In this document: in pieces, positions 1 to 11,409 of the stretch | How positions within the stretch are numbered: the stretch's first letter is position 1 | Layout: every line of letters starts with the position of its first letter | Assembly (NCBI GenBank): GCA_947044405.1 | Contig: CAMRHE010000011.1 | Location: 9,609,001 to 9,673,000, forward strand | Direction of reading: 5' to 3' | DNA from: Leptodactylus fallax | Taxonomy: Eukaryota > Chordata > Amphibia > Anura > Leptodactylidae | DNA length: 64,000 bases | Notes under the pieces: model-generated | Database searches by the model: none | What the model saw: the letters and a program-made list of their open reading frames with translations, nothing else | Told to the model about the DNA's origin: nothing | Made by a program: the position numbers and the translations under genes

Positions 1-215
1 CACTAATGGCAAATTAAACTGTGTGGGGGTAATAAGGAGCATTATATTGTGTAGGGGGCACTAACAGCATTAATTGCGTTGCTGGCATTAACATGGCATT
101 ATACTGTATAGGGACACTAATGGCAAATTATACTGTGTGTGTGTGGGGCATTAATCAACATTATACTGTGTAGGAGGCACTAATGAAGCATTATACTGTA
201 TGGGAGGCATTAATC
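1..215. repeat. Degenerate minisatellite with GCATTATACTGTGTAGG-like units
   Basis: Short units combining a GGGGGCACTAATG-like part with a GCATTATACTGT-like part recur irregularly from the window edge to about 215. The array is truncated by the window start. The motif resembles the arrays at 23985-24385 and 62560-62660, where the same TATACTGTGTGGG theme appears, so this is probably the tail of the same repeat family. No coding potential is seen. Confidence 0.6.
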
Positions 216-1293
216 CTTGGACAGCACTGCAATACCTACACTCACCTCTACAGTTTGTACAACGAGTGAGCAAACAATGGCTCCAGGTGAGCCACGCTAT
301 CTGGGTACTTGTGATCTGTGGAGGTCCCGGGTGTTGGATCCCTGCAGAGCTAATATTGATGGCCTATTCTAAGGTTTACCTATCCCTGCTTCCGCAATAG
401 TAATGCATTCATGCTAAAGGACGGCAGCTGGGAAAAGTATAGCTTCTCCCAGCCACTGTGATTAGGAAGGCAGGGTCCAGACAGCTGGTGGCTGATGCTT
501 TGTTAGGTCAGCCAACTGATCTATCCTCTGCCCTGCACTGCTTTTAACTGATCAGTGTGGGCCAGGGCACAGCTCTATGATTAGGAGAAGCAATTTATCA
601 GCCGATCAGAAAACAATCGGTCAGTAGGGTCTGGCACTGCTGAACCATGCTCACTTTGGATCATAAGATGCAGGGACTTTTTAGCAAGGTTTTTCCTTGC
701 TAAAAACTGGGTCTTAAAGTCAGGAAAATATCACAGTGATGTCTACATCTTCCAATCCAATCCTACAAATGTTAAAGAAATTTGCTAAATTCTTATTTTT
801 GAAGAAATCTATAATATGTTTTAAACTTTAACTTTCACTATTTATTTTCACCTCATAGAATTCCCATACAGACATTAAAAGAAGTATGTGAACAGTTTTT
901 ACCTCTGAAACTGCTTACAAAGCTAAATGGAGGAGAGAAAATGAAATCCACCAGAGCTGATGGTCATTCGGGTTGTATGACTGAGAAATCAACATTTTTA
1001 ATGCCATCAATGTCATGATCACTGGCGCCCTGGAGGCAACTCCTTGATGTACAGTGCCCTGTGGGTCTGTAAACAGAATATTTCAAAATATTCAAATGGC
1101 AACTGAAAAACAGAGATTCACAGGATCATAGGCAATGAATGTCCATGCATTATCAAGCTAAAGTAGCACATCTATGTAGCAAAGCAGGGAAAACAGCTCA
1201 CCAATCAGACCTTGATAAAATAAACATATTCCAAGCAGACTATGAGGTTCAGAGGGTCATGTCTGCAGGACTGTCAGGCATCGATAGAGTATC
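216..1293. other. Unannotated non-coding stretch
   Basis: No domain-bearing frame, RNA gene or terminal repeat is recognised. Short open frames here (for example 1139-1423) show no family resemblance. It may hold decayed repeats that I cannot classify. Confidence 0.4.
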
Positions 1294-1513
1294 CAATAGT
1301 GAAAACAGGTCCAGCACTGGATGTTGGATCCAATTAAAACATAACTTTTATTTCTTCATTAAAAACAGCTTATGGCTGCCTCCTTTCACTTATGTGTTTC
1401 AAGCAATAAGCTCTTACTCATAGTAGGCCACCATAATTTGTTTTTAGTGAAGAAGTAAAAACTATGTTTTAAATAGGATCCAACATTTGGTGCTGGATCG
1501 ATCTTCACTATTG
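1294..1513. repeat. Imperfect inverted repeat (hairpin, MITE-like)
   Basis: The left arm starts CAATAGTGAA at 1294 and runs through CCAGCAC and ATGTTGGATCC. The right arm, read on the other strand from 1513, starts CAATAGTGAA and contains CCAGCACC and ATGTTGGATCC in the same order. Each arm is about 75 bp with scattered mismatches, around an unpaired centre near 1373-1437. The shape suggests a small non-autonomous DNA element. No target duplication was identified, so the superfamily is unknown. Confidence 0.6.
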
Positions 1514-1775
1514 AATTTCCTAAAATAGTATACCCTTGGACAGCAACCTGGCATTTTATAAGAAATATTCTTCATTGAGTTTTGGAATGTGTATCAGAAA
1601 ATGATCTACTGTCTAAATCACATTGTTATATTATATATTGTCTCTATCTTTATTTAAAAAAATAAATCTAAATTCTTGCAGTTTTTACTCTAACCATTGA
1701 ATCTCATAATAGACACTTCTGCAGTCACTTTTCAGTAATCATCAGGATTACAATTCCAGTCAACACATTCAGATA

Positions 1776-3362
1776 CAGTGGGGGAAAAAAGTATTTAGTC
1801 AGCCTCCAATTGTGCAAGTTCTCCCACTTAAAAAGATGAGAGGCCTGTAATTGACATCATAGGTAGACATCAACTATGAGAAACAAAATGAGAAAACATA
1901 TCTAGAAAATCACATTGTCTGATTTTTCAAGAATTTATATGCAAATTAAGGTGGAAAATAAGTATTTGGTCACCTACAAACAAGCAAGATTTCTGGCTCT
2001 CACAGACCTGTAACTTCTTCTTTAAGAGGCTCCTCTGTCCTCCACTCATTACCTGTAGTAATGGCACCTGTTTGAAATTGTTATCAGTATAAAAGACACC
2101 TGTCCACAACCTCAAACAGTCACACTCCAAACTCCACTATAGTGAAGACCAAAGAGCTGTGGAAGGACACCAGAAACAAAATTGTAGACCTGCACCAGGC
2201 TGGGAAGACTGAATCTGCAATAGGCAAGCAGCTTGGTGTGAAGAAATCAACTGTGGGAGCAATAATTAGAAAATAGAAGACATACAAGATCACTGATATT
2301 CTCCCTCGATCAGGGGCTCCACGCAAGATCTCACCCCGTGGGGTCAAAATGATCACAAGAATGGTGAGCAAAAATCCCAGAACCACACAGGGGGACCTAG
2401 TGAATAACCTGCAGAAAGCTGGGACTAACGTAACAAAGGCTACCGTCAGTAACATACTACGCCGCCAGGGACTCAGATCCTGCAGTGCCAGATGTGTCCC
2501 CCTGCTTAAGACAGTACATATCCGGGCTCGTCTGAAGTTTGCTAGAGAGCATTTGGATGTTCCAGAAGAGTATTGGGAGAATGTCATATGGTCAGATAAA
2601 ACCAAAGTAGAACTGTTTGGTAGAAACACAACTTGTTGTGTTTGTAGGAGAGTAAATGTTGAGTTGCATCCAAAGAACACCATACCTACTGTGAAGCATG
2701 GAGGTGGCAACATCATCCTTTGGGGCTGTTTCTCTGCAAAGGGACCAGGACGACTGATCCGTGTACATGAAAAAATGAATGGGATTTTGAGTGCAAACCT
2801 CCTTCCATCAGCAAGGGCATTGAAGATGAAACGTGGCTGGGTCTTTCAGCATGACAAAGATCCCAAGCACACAGCCAGGGCAACGAAGGAGTGGCTTCGT
2901 AAGAAGCATTTCAAGGTCCTGGAGTGTCCTAGCCAGTCTCCAGAGCTCAACCCCATAGAAAACCTTTGGAGGGAGTTGAAAGTCCGTGTTGCCCAGCAAC
3001 AGCCCCAAAACATCACTGCTCTTGAGGAGATCTGCATGGAGGAATGGGCCAACATACCAGCAGCAGTGTGTGCCAACCTTGTGAAGACTTACAGAAAATG
3101 TTTGACCTCTGTCATTGCCAACAAAGGATATATAACAAAGTATTGAGATGAACTTTTGTTATTGACCAAATACTTATTTTCCACCATAATTTGCAAATAA
3201 ATTCTTTAAAAATCAGACAATGTGATTTTCTGGATTTGTTTTCTCATTTTGTCTCTCATAGTTGAGGTCTACCTATGATGACAATTACAGGCCGGCCTCA
3301 TCTTTTTAAGTGGGAGAACTTGCACAATTGCTGGCTGACTAAATACTTTTTTTTCCCCACTG
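1776..3362 (+). mobile_element. Tc1/mariner element, nearly full length, TA target duplication
   Basis: The element is 1587 bp, starts CAGTGGGGGAAAAAAGTATT and ends with the inverted counterpart AATACTTTTTTTTCCCCACTG. TA dinucleotides flank both ends (1774-1775 and 3363-3364), the canonical Tc1/mariner target. The terminal inverted repeats are long, about 200 bp each (1776-1974 and 3163-3362), with the motif AAGTATTTGGTC/GACCAAATACTT repeated at their inner ends. This is the long-TIR arrangement of fish and frog Tc1-like families such as those described as Passport or Eagle; I cannot choose between names. One transposase gene lies between the TIRs. Confidence 0.93.
2139..3146 (+). pseudogene. 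Tc1-type DD34E transposase, start codon lost and one internal stop
   Basis: Cut-and-paste transposase that would bind the TIRs and excise and integrate the element at TA. The frame is continuous from 2139 to the TGA at 3146 (335 codons, normal Tc1 length) except for one TAG at 2274-2276. The initiator position reads ATA at 2139 where a methionine is expected. The N-terminal part has the paired helix-turn-helix pattern (an [17 protein letters not shown] helix), followed by a [13 protein letters not shown] linker. The catalytic triad is present: D in [12 protein letters not shown] in QHDKDPKHT and E in NPIENLW. An uninterrupted frame from ATG 2349 covers the second DNA-binding helix and the whole catalytic domain. 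Two point changes inactivate an otherwise well-preserved gene. Confidence 0.9.
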
Positions 3363-3364
3363 TA

Positions 3365-4375
3365 CAATAGAGGGATCACATGGATGATGCTGCACTCATC
3401 CTTGCTGACAAATTTTGTGACTTCTTTTCTTGAAAAGCCTACACACTTCTCTCATGAGCATTCAATGATTTATCTCAAAATAACACATTGTCTTTGTGGC
3501 TTGCTGCATGCAGTAATTGTTCACCGCCTTCTGCTGCTCACACAGACAGCTAGTTAAGGTGGAGTTCCATCGATTTGGAAACTCTCAAATAAGGTAGTGC
3601 AAAGGAATACCGTTTTGTTTCTGCAAATCGAGCAAGGTGTTTTTTGCAACATAAGAACAACTGAAATGCATAGAGACTTTTCTGACCAGGAGGAGCACCT
3701 CTTTTAGAATTATAAAGGTTAATAAATCAGTGATCGACCAGATTACGGACATGCACCATACAGGGGCAATGTGTTAATCATGCTAACTGCAGCACATCTA
3801 CCTGTAGCTTGCACCTGTTCACATTGGGATGTGCTTTCTGAATTATTTTTGTATGCGTATTTGCTTGGCTAACTATATACAATTGGAAAGATATGAGCAA
3901 AGTCAAATAGGGCACAGCCCCCAGCTGAGTGTTCGTGCCTATTAGTGTCAGCAATCAGTACCCAGACCTCACTGATCTATCACTATGATAGCTTAAAAAA
4001 TACTGCAAAACAGTTGGCACAACTGTAGTTCCTGGAGCACTAATAGTGTGCTCCAGTACTTAGAATAGCTGACGCCACACTGAGCCTTGCCTGCTTTATA
4101 AAGGTCAGCCCATTCATTCGGTGCCACCCCCTTTCCTGATGCTGTCTGCAGTGAGCCAATAGAAATCGCTAGCTCACTCTACCTCCGTCACACCTCCTAG
4201 GGGGTGTGTCCATCTCAGTCCTCAACTGTGTTCATGTGACCGCTGAATGAAAACAATTCCAGCGATCCAGCGCTAGACAGTGAGACTATTGCAGGAATTG
4301 CAGATGTAACTGCATATCTGCATTATCTTTGAAATTTATAGCAGCTTAGACCAATCTATAGATTTATTAGGATTA
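3365..4375. other. Unannotated non-coding stretch
   Basis: No open frame with a recognisable domain and no clear terminal repeats. A small hairpin (GGAGCAC...GTGCTCC) lies near 4035-4055. The segment from about 4100 leads into the hammerhead motif and may belong to the same retroelement remnant. Confidence 0.35.
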
Positions 4376-4422
4376 GCTCCTGATGAACCTGATACGGATA
4401 ACACAGGGGAAACGCGTAGAGC
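4376..4422 (+). ncRNA. Hammerhead ribozyme motif, type I, minimal
   Basis: All conserved core parts occur in order: stem I 5' strand GCTC (4376-4379), CTGATGA (4380-4386), stem II CCTG (4388-4391) pairing with CAGG (4404-4407), GAAA (4409-4412), a very short CGCG stem III region, the GTA cleavage triplet (4416-4418), and stem I 3' strand GAGC (4419-4422), which exactly complements GCTC. Cleavage would fall after 4418. A tiny stem III is characteristic of hammerheads in Penelope-like elements and retrozymes, where dimers may be needed for activity. A degraded relative lies at 51333-51364 within a Penelope element. No RT sequence is recognised beside this copy. Confidence 0.75.
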
Positions 4423-5523
4423 AAGTTTGAGCAAGTTTATTTTTGAGCTAGTTGACCACAAGCCATACTACTTGGGGGCATGAAGGACTGACAGGAGACT
4501 GGGGCAATCTGAGTAGCCTGGAGATTAGTTGGCGGAATTTGAGTCACTAATTTAAATGGTAGCTGTATATCCCTGGAGTCAACATAGGGGATATCAGTAA
4601 TGGCTGCAATATAGGTGTTTACTGAGCATAAGGGTCAGAATATCATTGCTTCCCTTATGGATATAACATTTTAATGACAGGAAATGGAGTTACTGTGACC
4701 TGTACCTAGATTACCGGCATATGTATTTACTGGACACTATGGTTGTGGAGGTATATCATGGCTGTGCGGGAGTCTAGTCAGTGATGCTTTACAAATTATG
4801 TGTGTGGGGACCAGGTGTTTGGGGTTACCCTAGCACTAAGAGCAACTGACAAAATACTGACCTGTTGCATGACGCAGCCGTGATACTATAATCTTAGTCT
4901 AAGGGTGATGAAAGTATTCAATTATGCACTAGGTCCGGTGGAGAGTTGGAGAGTGTGAATACTATCAAACATCTAAACCCTGAATAAACTTTGAATGGAC
5001 AGGCACAGACCACGTTGATCTGTCTTTTAGTAGATTAGTGGACGTACTTATGTTTATTTTTATTTGAAGATATTACAAGTTAAGTTTTATCCTTTGAAAC
5101 CATTTATTTTCTGTGAGATATAGACCCAAAGGATTTAATAGAGGCAATGTTTGGAGCTTGTATACTCTTGTGTTTGACTCTCAGAGAACTTCCATCAATC
5201 ATAATGTTATAGTGTATCATAGTGATACTGTATGCCATAACATTATAAAATTAAAGATATTTTAAAAAGAAGTTAACCTTTATTTTATGCAACCATTTTT
5301 GCACATACATGTACAGTAAAAGCAGTCACATTGTGTTCTTTCACATATACTATTTTCTGTTCTTTTTGACTAGTGGGTTACTGCACTGCCTTGTTTGGAT
5401 GTTTGAAACTGATGTACACAAAGTGGTGGCCTATTTTAATTTAGCCATGCTGCTGTTTGATGAATGTAAAGCAGTAGAAAGGGATGCTCTCCACTATCAG
5501 TATTTCAGCACATCTCCAGTCTA
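4423..5523. other. Unannotated stretch downstream of the hammerhead motif
   Basis: Contains no recognisable coding domain. It may be the non-coding terminal part of the retroelement that carried the hammerhead. The small open frame 5309-5536 has no family resemblance and overlaps the start of a tandem duplication. Confidence 0.35.
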
Positions 5524-5712
5524 TTTCTGCCTATAGTCCACATGGCTGCTGTAAAGTATTTCCCTAAAATCAGCTCAGTCAAGATGGCTGTCCCCTAAAT
5601 CCTGAACAGAAAATAGAATTTCTGCCTATAGTCCACATGGCTGCTGTAAAGTATTTCCCTAAAATCAGCTCGGTCAAGATGGCTGTCCCCTAAATCCTGA
5701 ACAGAAAATAAA
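5524..5712. repeat. 95-bp tandem duplication, two copies
   Basis: The segment beginning TTTCTGCCTATAGTCCACAT occurs at 5524 and again at 5619, almost identical (AGCTCAG versus AGCTCGG near the middle). Near identity implies a recent local duplication. No coding role is apparent. Confidence 0.85.
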
Positions 5713-6285
5713 AATTTACAATCAGAAAATAAAAACAGATTGAAAAAAAAAGTTTCACTATCTGGTTGTAGTTAGTAAATACTGTAGTATTGGTATTAAA
5801 ATCACTTTAAAAGCTGTGTGAGACTATTCATATTCAACTTTTTTCAATTGAAATATTTACAGATGTACAGCTTAAAAATAAATTAAATGTTACACTCACC
5901 AACTCCTGCAGGTGAATCAGCCAGATACAAGAACAACACTGGGACAATGAACATGAAAGGAGAAACAGATCTTCCAGACCTTAAGGCTAGGTTCACAAGG
6001 CGGAAAATGAAGAGAAATTCTTCTTTATTTCCCCCCTTCCATATTAAGCCATGGGATTGCTGCAAAAGAATGTCGATGCCCTTGCATGGGCATTCCGTTG
6101 CAGATTTCCTCTGCCGATTAGGCCCAGATGAATGGGCCTAATCAGCAGGGACTCATGAGCTGCGGCATCCTGTTTTTTTTTCTGCATACGCTGCGATCTC
6201 TGCCTCCCATTGAAAGCAATGGGAGACAGATTTGGGACGGACTCTGCCAAATCTGTGGCAGATTCCTTTGTGTGAATCTAGCCTA

Positions 6286-6686
6286 AGGCTGAAGCCCCAC
6301 TTTGCGAAAATGAGTTTTACAGTACCTGCAAAGTGAATGGGATTTTGGATAATCTCATCCACACATTGCAGAAAAAAAATCAGCAGCAGAAAAGTCAATG
6401 TCAATTATACCTGCAGAAACGCTGGCATTTTGCTTATGGGTATAAGGGTAGAAAGTACACAGAGAAAAACTCTGCAAAAACACAATGAAAAAGTTGCGGA
6501 AATAATGTTTTTTCCACAGCATTTATTTTTTTTGCTGTGTTTCGCTACGTGGAGCCATAGCTTCCGGACCTGGGGCCCCAAATTGCGAAAACGCAGCATT
6601 TTGGCTGCAGAAAAAAAAATGCAATGCATTTCTGGCAAGTTTTTTTATGCAGCATGTTTTTGCTGAGCTTCGCTATGTGGGGCCTT
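6286..6686. mobile_element. Two adjacent MITE copies (AGGCTNNGGCCCCA family)
   Basis: The segment begins AGGCTGAAGCCCCACTTTGCG and ends CGCTATGTGGGGCCT, an imperfect inverted pair. In the middle a second inward end (CGCTACGTGGAGCCATAG, about 6550) is followed by a new outward end (GGGGCCCCAAATTGCG, about 6578). This reads as two palindromic copies head to tail. The interior is A/T-tract rich with GCAGCAT/ATGCTGC motifs. The family recurs at 10098, 17990-18545 and, in its cleanest form, 59895-60115. No matching target duplication is visible here. Confidence 0.6.
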
Positions 6687-7755
6687 AGACGCAAACAGGA
6701 TTCTTCAGCTTTATTGATTATCCATAAAAACATCAATCAACCAGGTGTATAGGGGTGATGGCAACTTTTTAGATTTAGTTTGTGATGTTTCTTTAGGAGG
6801 ATTAAATGTATCGATTATGCTTTTCTATATACCGTGGTAATAGTAAATGAATATGAATGATGTTTTCAGTTTCAGATAAACTTAGCACTCAGAAGGAATA
6901 TTGTGTAAAACAGTGGCATTTACTAAAACACAGATCACAGAAAAATATGTGATTCATTAAATACCAGTTCTTTTGCACAAAATTCCTTCTGTGTGTTGAA
7001 TTTATCTGAAATTTACTACAAGGGTTGCATCCCTACTCGACCACCGCAGCCACCAGTGGAGTGATGTGTATCCATGAACACAACATGAATGCTGTATTCA
7101 TTCTAGATTAATGCATTCTTGTTTTATGTGTTAATACTATATTATTTTTTATCACAAATTTTTTAACAGTGTTACTTTTTTGCTATATTCACCTACTCAT
7201 ACATGGTGACACCTTGACCTTTCCCCTATAAAATCACAAATAAGTGCGACTGTTGTGGGATTGCAATAGAAGGATGGTTATTAGAGATGAGCGAATTCCT
7301 CAGAAGTTCGATTCAGCAGTTCGATTTGAAGTTCCAAAAAAATTTGCTTTGATCCGAATTACTTTGCGATGAATATCGCTAAAAAACACCTATTTCCTAT
7401 CTTCAGAGAGCCTGTATAGTGGTATAGAACACTGTGCCTTGCAGTTACACGCATAGGGAGCCTACTGTGGTAGTGAAACAATACTGTGAGTCAGTATGAC
7501 ACGCACATGACAGGCATCGCTCTTAGAACCACTGCACACTTCACTTATTTGGACAGCTATGGGGCCAAAACTGACCAACAAACTCAAGTGTGAACTCAGC
7601 CTTACAGGTCCATGTTAGTGCCAGGTAGAAAGAACCGTGCAGAGGCCCAACATCCTACTATAGAGTGAAAGAACGCACTCCTTTTACACCATCGTCTGTC
7701 GATTCCACATATATGGCTACAGAGTTGCAAGGTGACATAATGTGGAGTTTGCAGC

Positions 7756-8125
7756 AGCATGAGGAGGCCATACAGTGACTCAGTGGTAGCAGCATTAGGA
7801 GGACATACAGAGACCCAGAAGTGGCAACGGCATGAGGAAGGCATACAGTGACCCCAGTGGCAGCGGCATGAGGAGGGCATACAGTGACCCAGTGAAAGTG
7901 GCATGAGGAGGGCATATAGTGACCCAGTGGTTGTGGCATGAGGAGGCCATACAGTGACCCAGTGGCAGCGGTACGAGGAGGCCATACAGTGACCAAGTGG
8001 CTGTGGCATGAGGAAGGCATTCAGTGATCCAGTGGCTGCGGCATGAGGAGCGCATACAGTGACCCAGTGGCTGCAGCATGAGGAGGGCATTCATTGACCC
8101 AGTGGCTGCAGCATGAGGAGCCCAT
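7756..8125. repeat. 35-bp minisatellite inside the hAT element
   Basis: Units of GCATGAGGAGG-CATACAGTGACCCAGTGGC type repeat with a strict 35-bp period (for example starts at 7866, 7901, 8041 and 8076) for roughly ten copies. Because 35 is not a multiple of three, all three minus-strand frames translate to the same shifting Pro/His/Cys-rich pattern. That pattern is repeat periodicity, not a gene. Confidence 0.92.
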
Positions 8126-8525
8126 ACAGGAGTCCAAGTTGCTGGTGTGTCTGGGCAGGCACCACATTAACCCAGAGGGCCGTAAATGACATATATTGTC
8201 CTTGACCATAGTTACATATTTGTGCAGGGCTGGTACTGCCTTCTTGGCAAAGAAATGACTGCTTGGGACTCTTCACCTTGGCTCGGCACAAGCCATCAGT
8301 TCTCTGAAAGGTGCAGAGTCCACCAAGTGGAAATGGAGTGACTGCAGCACCAGCAACTTGGACAGGAGAATGTTTAGCTTCTGCACTGTTGGATGATTGC
8401 ACGCACACTGTTGTCTCTTAGATATAGATTCTGTGAACAATTGCTGATGCAATAACTGACTAGGAGGAGGAGGAGGAGCAGGAGCATCATGACCAGCAGA
8501 TGATGGGAAGGACACACAGCTTCCT

Positions 8526-9266
8526 TCAGCTGGTGGTGCCTTTTCTGCCTGAAATGGGGTGGGGGCCACGGGGTGCTGCAGCGGTTGCTGCAGCAGGCTG
8601 GACCACCACATTGGAGCCACAGCTCTCCCAGGCCACTTTATGGTGACACTGCACATGTTGGAGCAGGGCTGTGGTGCCAACATTGGCACCCTGGCCACAC
8701 TTCACCTTCTGCCCACAGATTGAACATATGGCCATGTTCACCTCCCCCGGTGGCTTTACAAAAAACTGCCACACCGCCGGTGATCTTACACCCAACACTA
8801 CCGCCACTGCCTCCGTGAACACCTGCATCACTGCTTTCCGATCAGGTAGGCTGCTGTGAAGCAGGTGGTCTACCCCGGCACGTTTAGCTCCTGACCTCAC
8901 ACTGCTGCCACCCTGCTGACTTCCCCGCTGCCTCATGCGCAAGCTGAAACCCTCTTCTCCTGATGACGATGAGGCCCCTTCATCACCAGGCTCCCAATGA
9001 CGATTGACTACATCATCATCCACTACTGTCTGCAGGTCACTGATGTCCTCCTCAACACCAGCTCCCATGCCACTCTCCTCATCACTTACCCGCCTACCGC
9101 AGGAAGTTGCGGATGTCTCCTCCACATCTTGGCTGACCAGTAGCTGCTGACTCTCCTCTAGTACCTCCTCCTCACTGTACAGTGGATCTGAGCCCACAAC
9201 ATAGAGTAGTTCTCTAGCTGAGGGAACAGAAAAGGATAGAGGGAGGTTGAGGACAGTTGAGGGCAC
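8526..9266 (-). pseudogene. hAT transposase N-terminal exon with BED zinc finger
   Basis: This 246-codon frame starts at ATG 9266 and has an acidic, serine-rich N-terminal half. Near residues 160-210 it carries a BED-type finger: an aromatic signature (SPAVWQFF), then CSICGQKV, then a HVQCHHK histidine pair after a GTTALL segment, the expected order W/F-CxxC-HxxxxH. BED fingers bind DNA at the N-terminus of hAT transposases and domesticated relatives. After the finger the frame becomes alanine-rich and ends without entering a catalytic domain. Its position between TAGAGATGAG termini links it to that hAT family. An alternative is a host ZBED gene exon, less likely given the flanking termini. 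Confidence 0.75.
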
Positions 9267-9639
9267 AGGGCCTGCTGCCGGGCCATGCTAACAAAGGGTT
9301 GTGTCTGACGAAACCACCGACTCTTGGCTGGGGGTGTCTGATGTGACTTGGCATGAATTGGATGACCGAGTCAACCAGTCTACAACTGTTGGGTTGCTGG
9401 TCAAAACACGACCGCTACATGACACTGGGAGCTCAGGCCTGCAGCCCTCTGCTGTGAATGGCCTGTCGCTTCTCTGTCTGACATACTGCTCGATGAAAAA
9501 ACTTAATTACAAAGGGCAAAAAGGCCTGTTATTTTCTACTTTGAAGAGAATGCCAAATATAATCCTTATTTCTTCACCCACTCATGAACACCAATATAAA
9601 AAGCGTGATAAAGGCAGAGATTTGTGGCTCAGAATTATT

Positions 9640-10105
9640 GAATTATTGACAATACTATTGATAAATGGCTAGCAACTTTATACTGGTAACAAAATGGCGA
9701 ATATGGTCCTTTTTATATGTTTTGATACTAATAAACACCTTTAAATAAGTGATAACTGCTAAGAATTATTGAATTATTATTGACAATACTGTTTTTAAAA
9801 ATGGCCTGCAACTTTATACTGGTAACAAAATTGCGAATATGGTCGTTATGTCTTTCCCCATGTTAAAGGCGTTTATTGCAGATAAGTGCAGATATTATTG
9901 GATGATAATTCAGTTTTCTTTGGCACAATAGTACTGACTAATGTTGTGCCTTGCAAGAACAGTGAATAAGCCCCTTATAATAAACGCCTTTAAAAAAGGC
10001 TTTTTTTACAGCTACGTGCAGATATGGCTTTGGCTCAATAGTACTGAATAATGTTATGCCTTGGAAGAACAGTGAATAAGCCTCTTATAATAAACGCCTT
10101 AAGGC
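9640..10105. repeat. Two pairs of diverged tandem duplications
   Basis: A segment with AGAATTATTGAATTATTGACAA, then AACTTTATACTGGTAACAAA, occurs near 9630-9712 and again near 9757-9845. A second segment with CAATAGTACTGA, AACAGTGAATAAGCC and TTATAATAAACGCC occurs near 9925-9992 and 10033-10101. They lie within the presumed hAT element and carry no open frame. Confidence 0.75.
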
Positions 10106-10999
10106 TAAAGCCCCACGTGGTGTAAACGCTGACGTCTGTCCCTACAGTAAGAGCGATGTGGAATGACTGTACCTAAAATGGCCGAGGGTTTTTATAGGGC
10201 TATGACATCACAGGACCTGCTGGCTGCTGATTAGCTGTACGCTTGGCATTTTGGGTGATCCCACGCTTCAAGAGTCCCTTCCCCCTTGTCCTAACATGTG
10301 CGGCGCCCATTTTATAAAAAAAATACGATTTGATGCATCGAAGTGTGAGGAAATCCGGAATCGTGGCGAATCGAAGATTTTCTGAAATTCGGATCGAATT
10401 CCACTTCTGCAGAATCGATTCTCTCATCTCTAGTAGTGACATTAGTCACTCCCATTTCCCTATTGGTCTCTGTGCACCATTGGAATATATAAAGTGATGT
10501 TTTGACAATTTATAGAGTGATGCCATCACTGAGGACAGGTGTCCTGTCTGAAAGATGTTGGCATTTGCCATCCCCCTGTTCAACCAGTTCACTCACGTTT
10601 TTATGGATAATCAGTAAAGTTGACAAATTCTGTTTCAAGTGCTGGAAGATTTGTTTCTTCTCTTAGCAAAGTTTAACTGACATTTAATGGCACAGATTAT
10701 TAAGTCAACTTTTTAAATAGCTTCATCCTGCAGCAAGTTTTCAGTGTAAATTAGTGTCAGTTAAACTTTACTACATCTGTATATACAGCTGCTTTTTCTT
10801 TTAAAATCTATACCACATAACCTGTTTGGGGCACTACTGCAGCACTTGTACAAAAATATAGCAGTTTCTTGATTTTTTTTTCATATAATTTAGTTTTAGA
10901 CAATGCAATTGTTTTATACATATTTGCTTGCAGAATTGCATAGTATATGAGTATTTTATTAAAACTTTGTTCTTTCTGATTAATGTGAGATATCTGTAG

Positions 11000-11401
11000 T
11001 AGAGATGAGCGAATCAAAGTTGTAGAAGTGGAATTTGATCCGAATTTCAGGAAATCTTCGATTCGCATGGAATCTGGATTTCCTGATGCTTCGCGGTAAC
11101 GAATATTTAGTAAGGACCTTTGTGACATCAGACGGTCACAAGATATTCTCTAGTGATGTGATTGGGTAGGTGTGTCTTTGCTTGTTAGCAGATCCTTCCA
11201 CATGAATAAAAATTGTCTGTGCTGGGGAGAGAGAGAGAGAGAGAGAGAGACATGACCGCGGCATCCAAGGGCCCACCCCAGCTCTCTGCAGACAGGAAAT
11301 AGCTGTTTATTTGCCACAAATTAATTCAGATCGAAGAGAATCGTATCAGAAAATTCGGCGAAGTTGCCGAATCGAATTTTTTAAAACTTCGCTCATCTCT
11401 A
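11000..11401. mobile_element. hAT MITE with perfect 8-bp target duplication
   Basis: A 402-bp element with 14-bp terminal inverted repeats TAGAGATGAGCGAA/TTCGCTCATCTCTA. It is flanked by ATCTGTAG at 10992-10999 and 11402-11409, an exact 8-bp duplication, which is the hAT hallmark. A (GA)n tract sits at about 11226-11250. There is no coding capacity. The ends equal those bracketing the BED-finger exon at 8526-9266, so that element or a complete relative is the likely source of transposase. Confidence 0.9.
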
Positions 11402-11409
11402 ATCTGTAG

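Larger units (their letters stand above)
7282..10432 (-). mobile_element. Decayed hAT element with BED-finger exon
   Basis: The left end reads TAGAGATGAGCGAA at 7282 and the right end TCTCATCTCTA at 10432, the same termini as the MITE at 11000-11401. Sub-terminal ATTCGG/CCGAAT-rich sequence is shared as well. Between them lies a minus-strand frame with a BED zinc finger typical of hAT transposases. The flanking 8-mers do not match (ATGGTTAT versus GTAGTGAC), so the two ends may come from different insertions or the target duplication has decayed. The catalytic hAT core (RNase-H fold and dimerisation domain) is not found, so this is a deletion derivative. Confidence 0.7.

Noticed and set aside
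2120..2716. 198-codon minus-strand frame
   Set aside because: It is the antisense shadow of the Tc1 transposase at 2139-3146.
5309..5536. 75-codon frame as a possible host exon
   Set aside because: No recognisable domain, and it overlaps the start of a 95-bp tandem duplication.
7602..8209. Three overlapping minus-strand open frames with repeated Pro/His/Ser/Cys motifs
   Set aside because: They are translations of the 35-bp minisatellite in three frames; the period, not selection, keeps them open.
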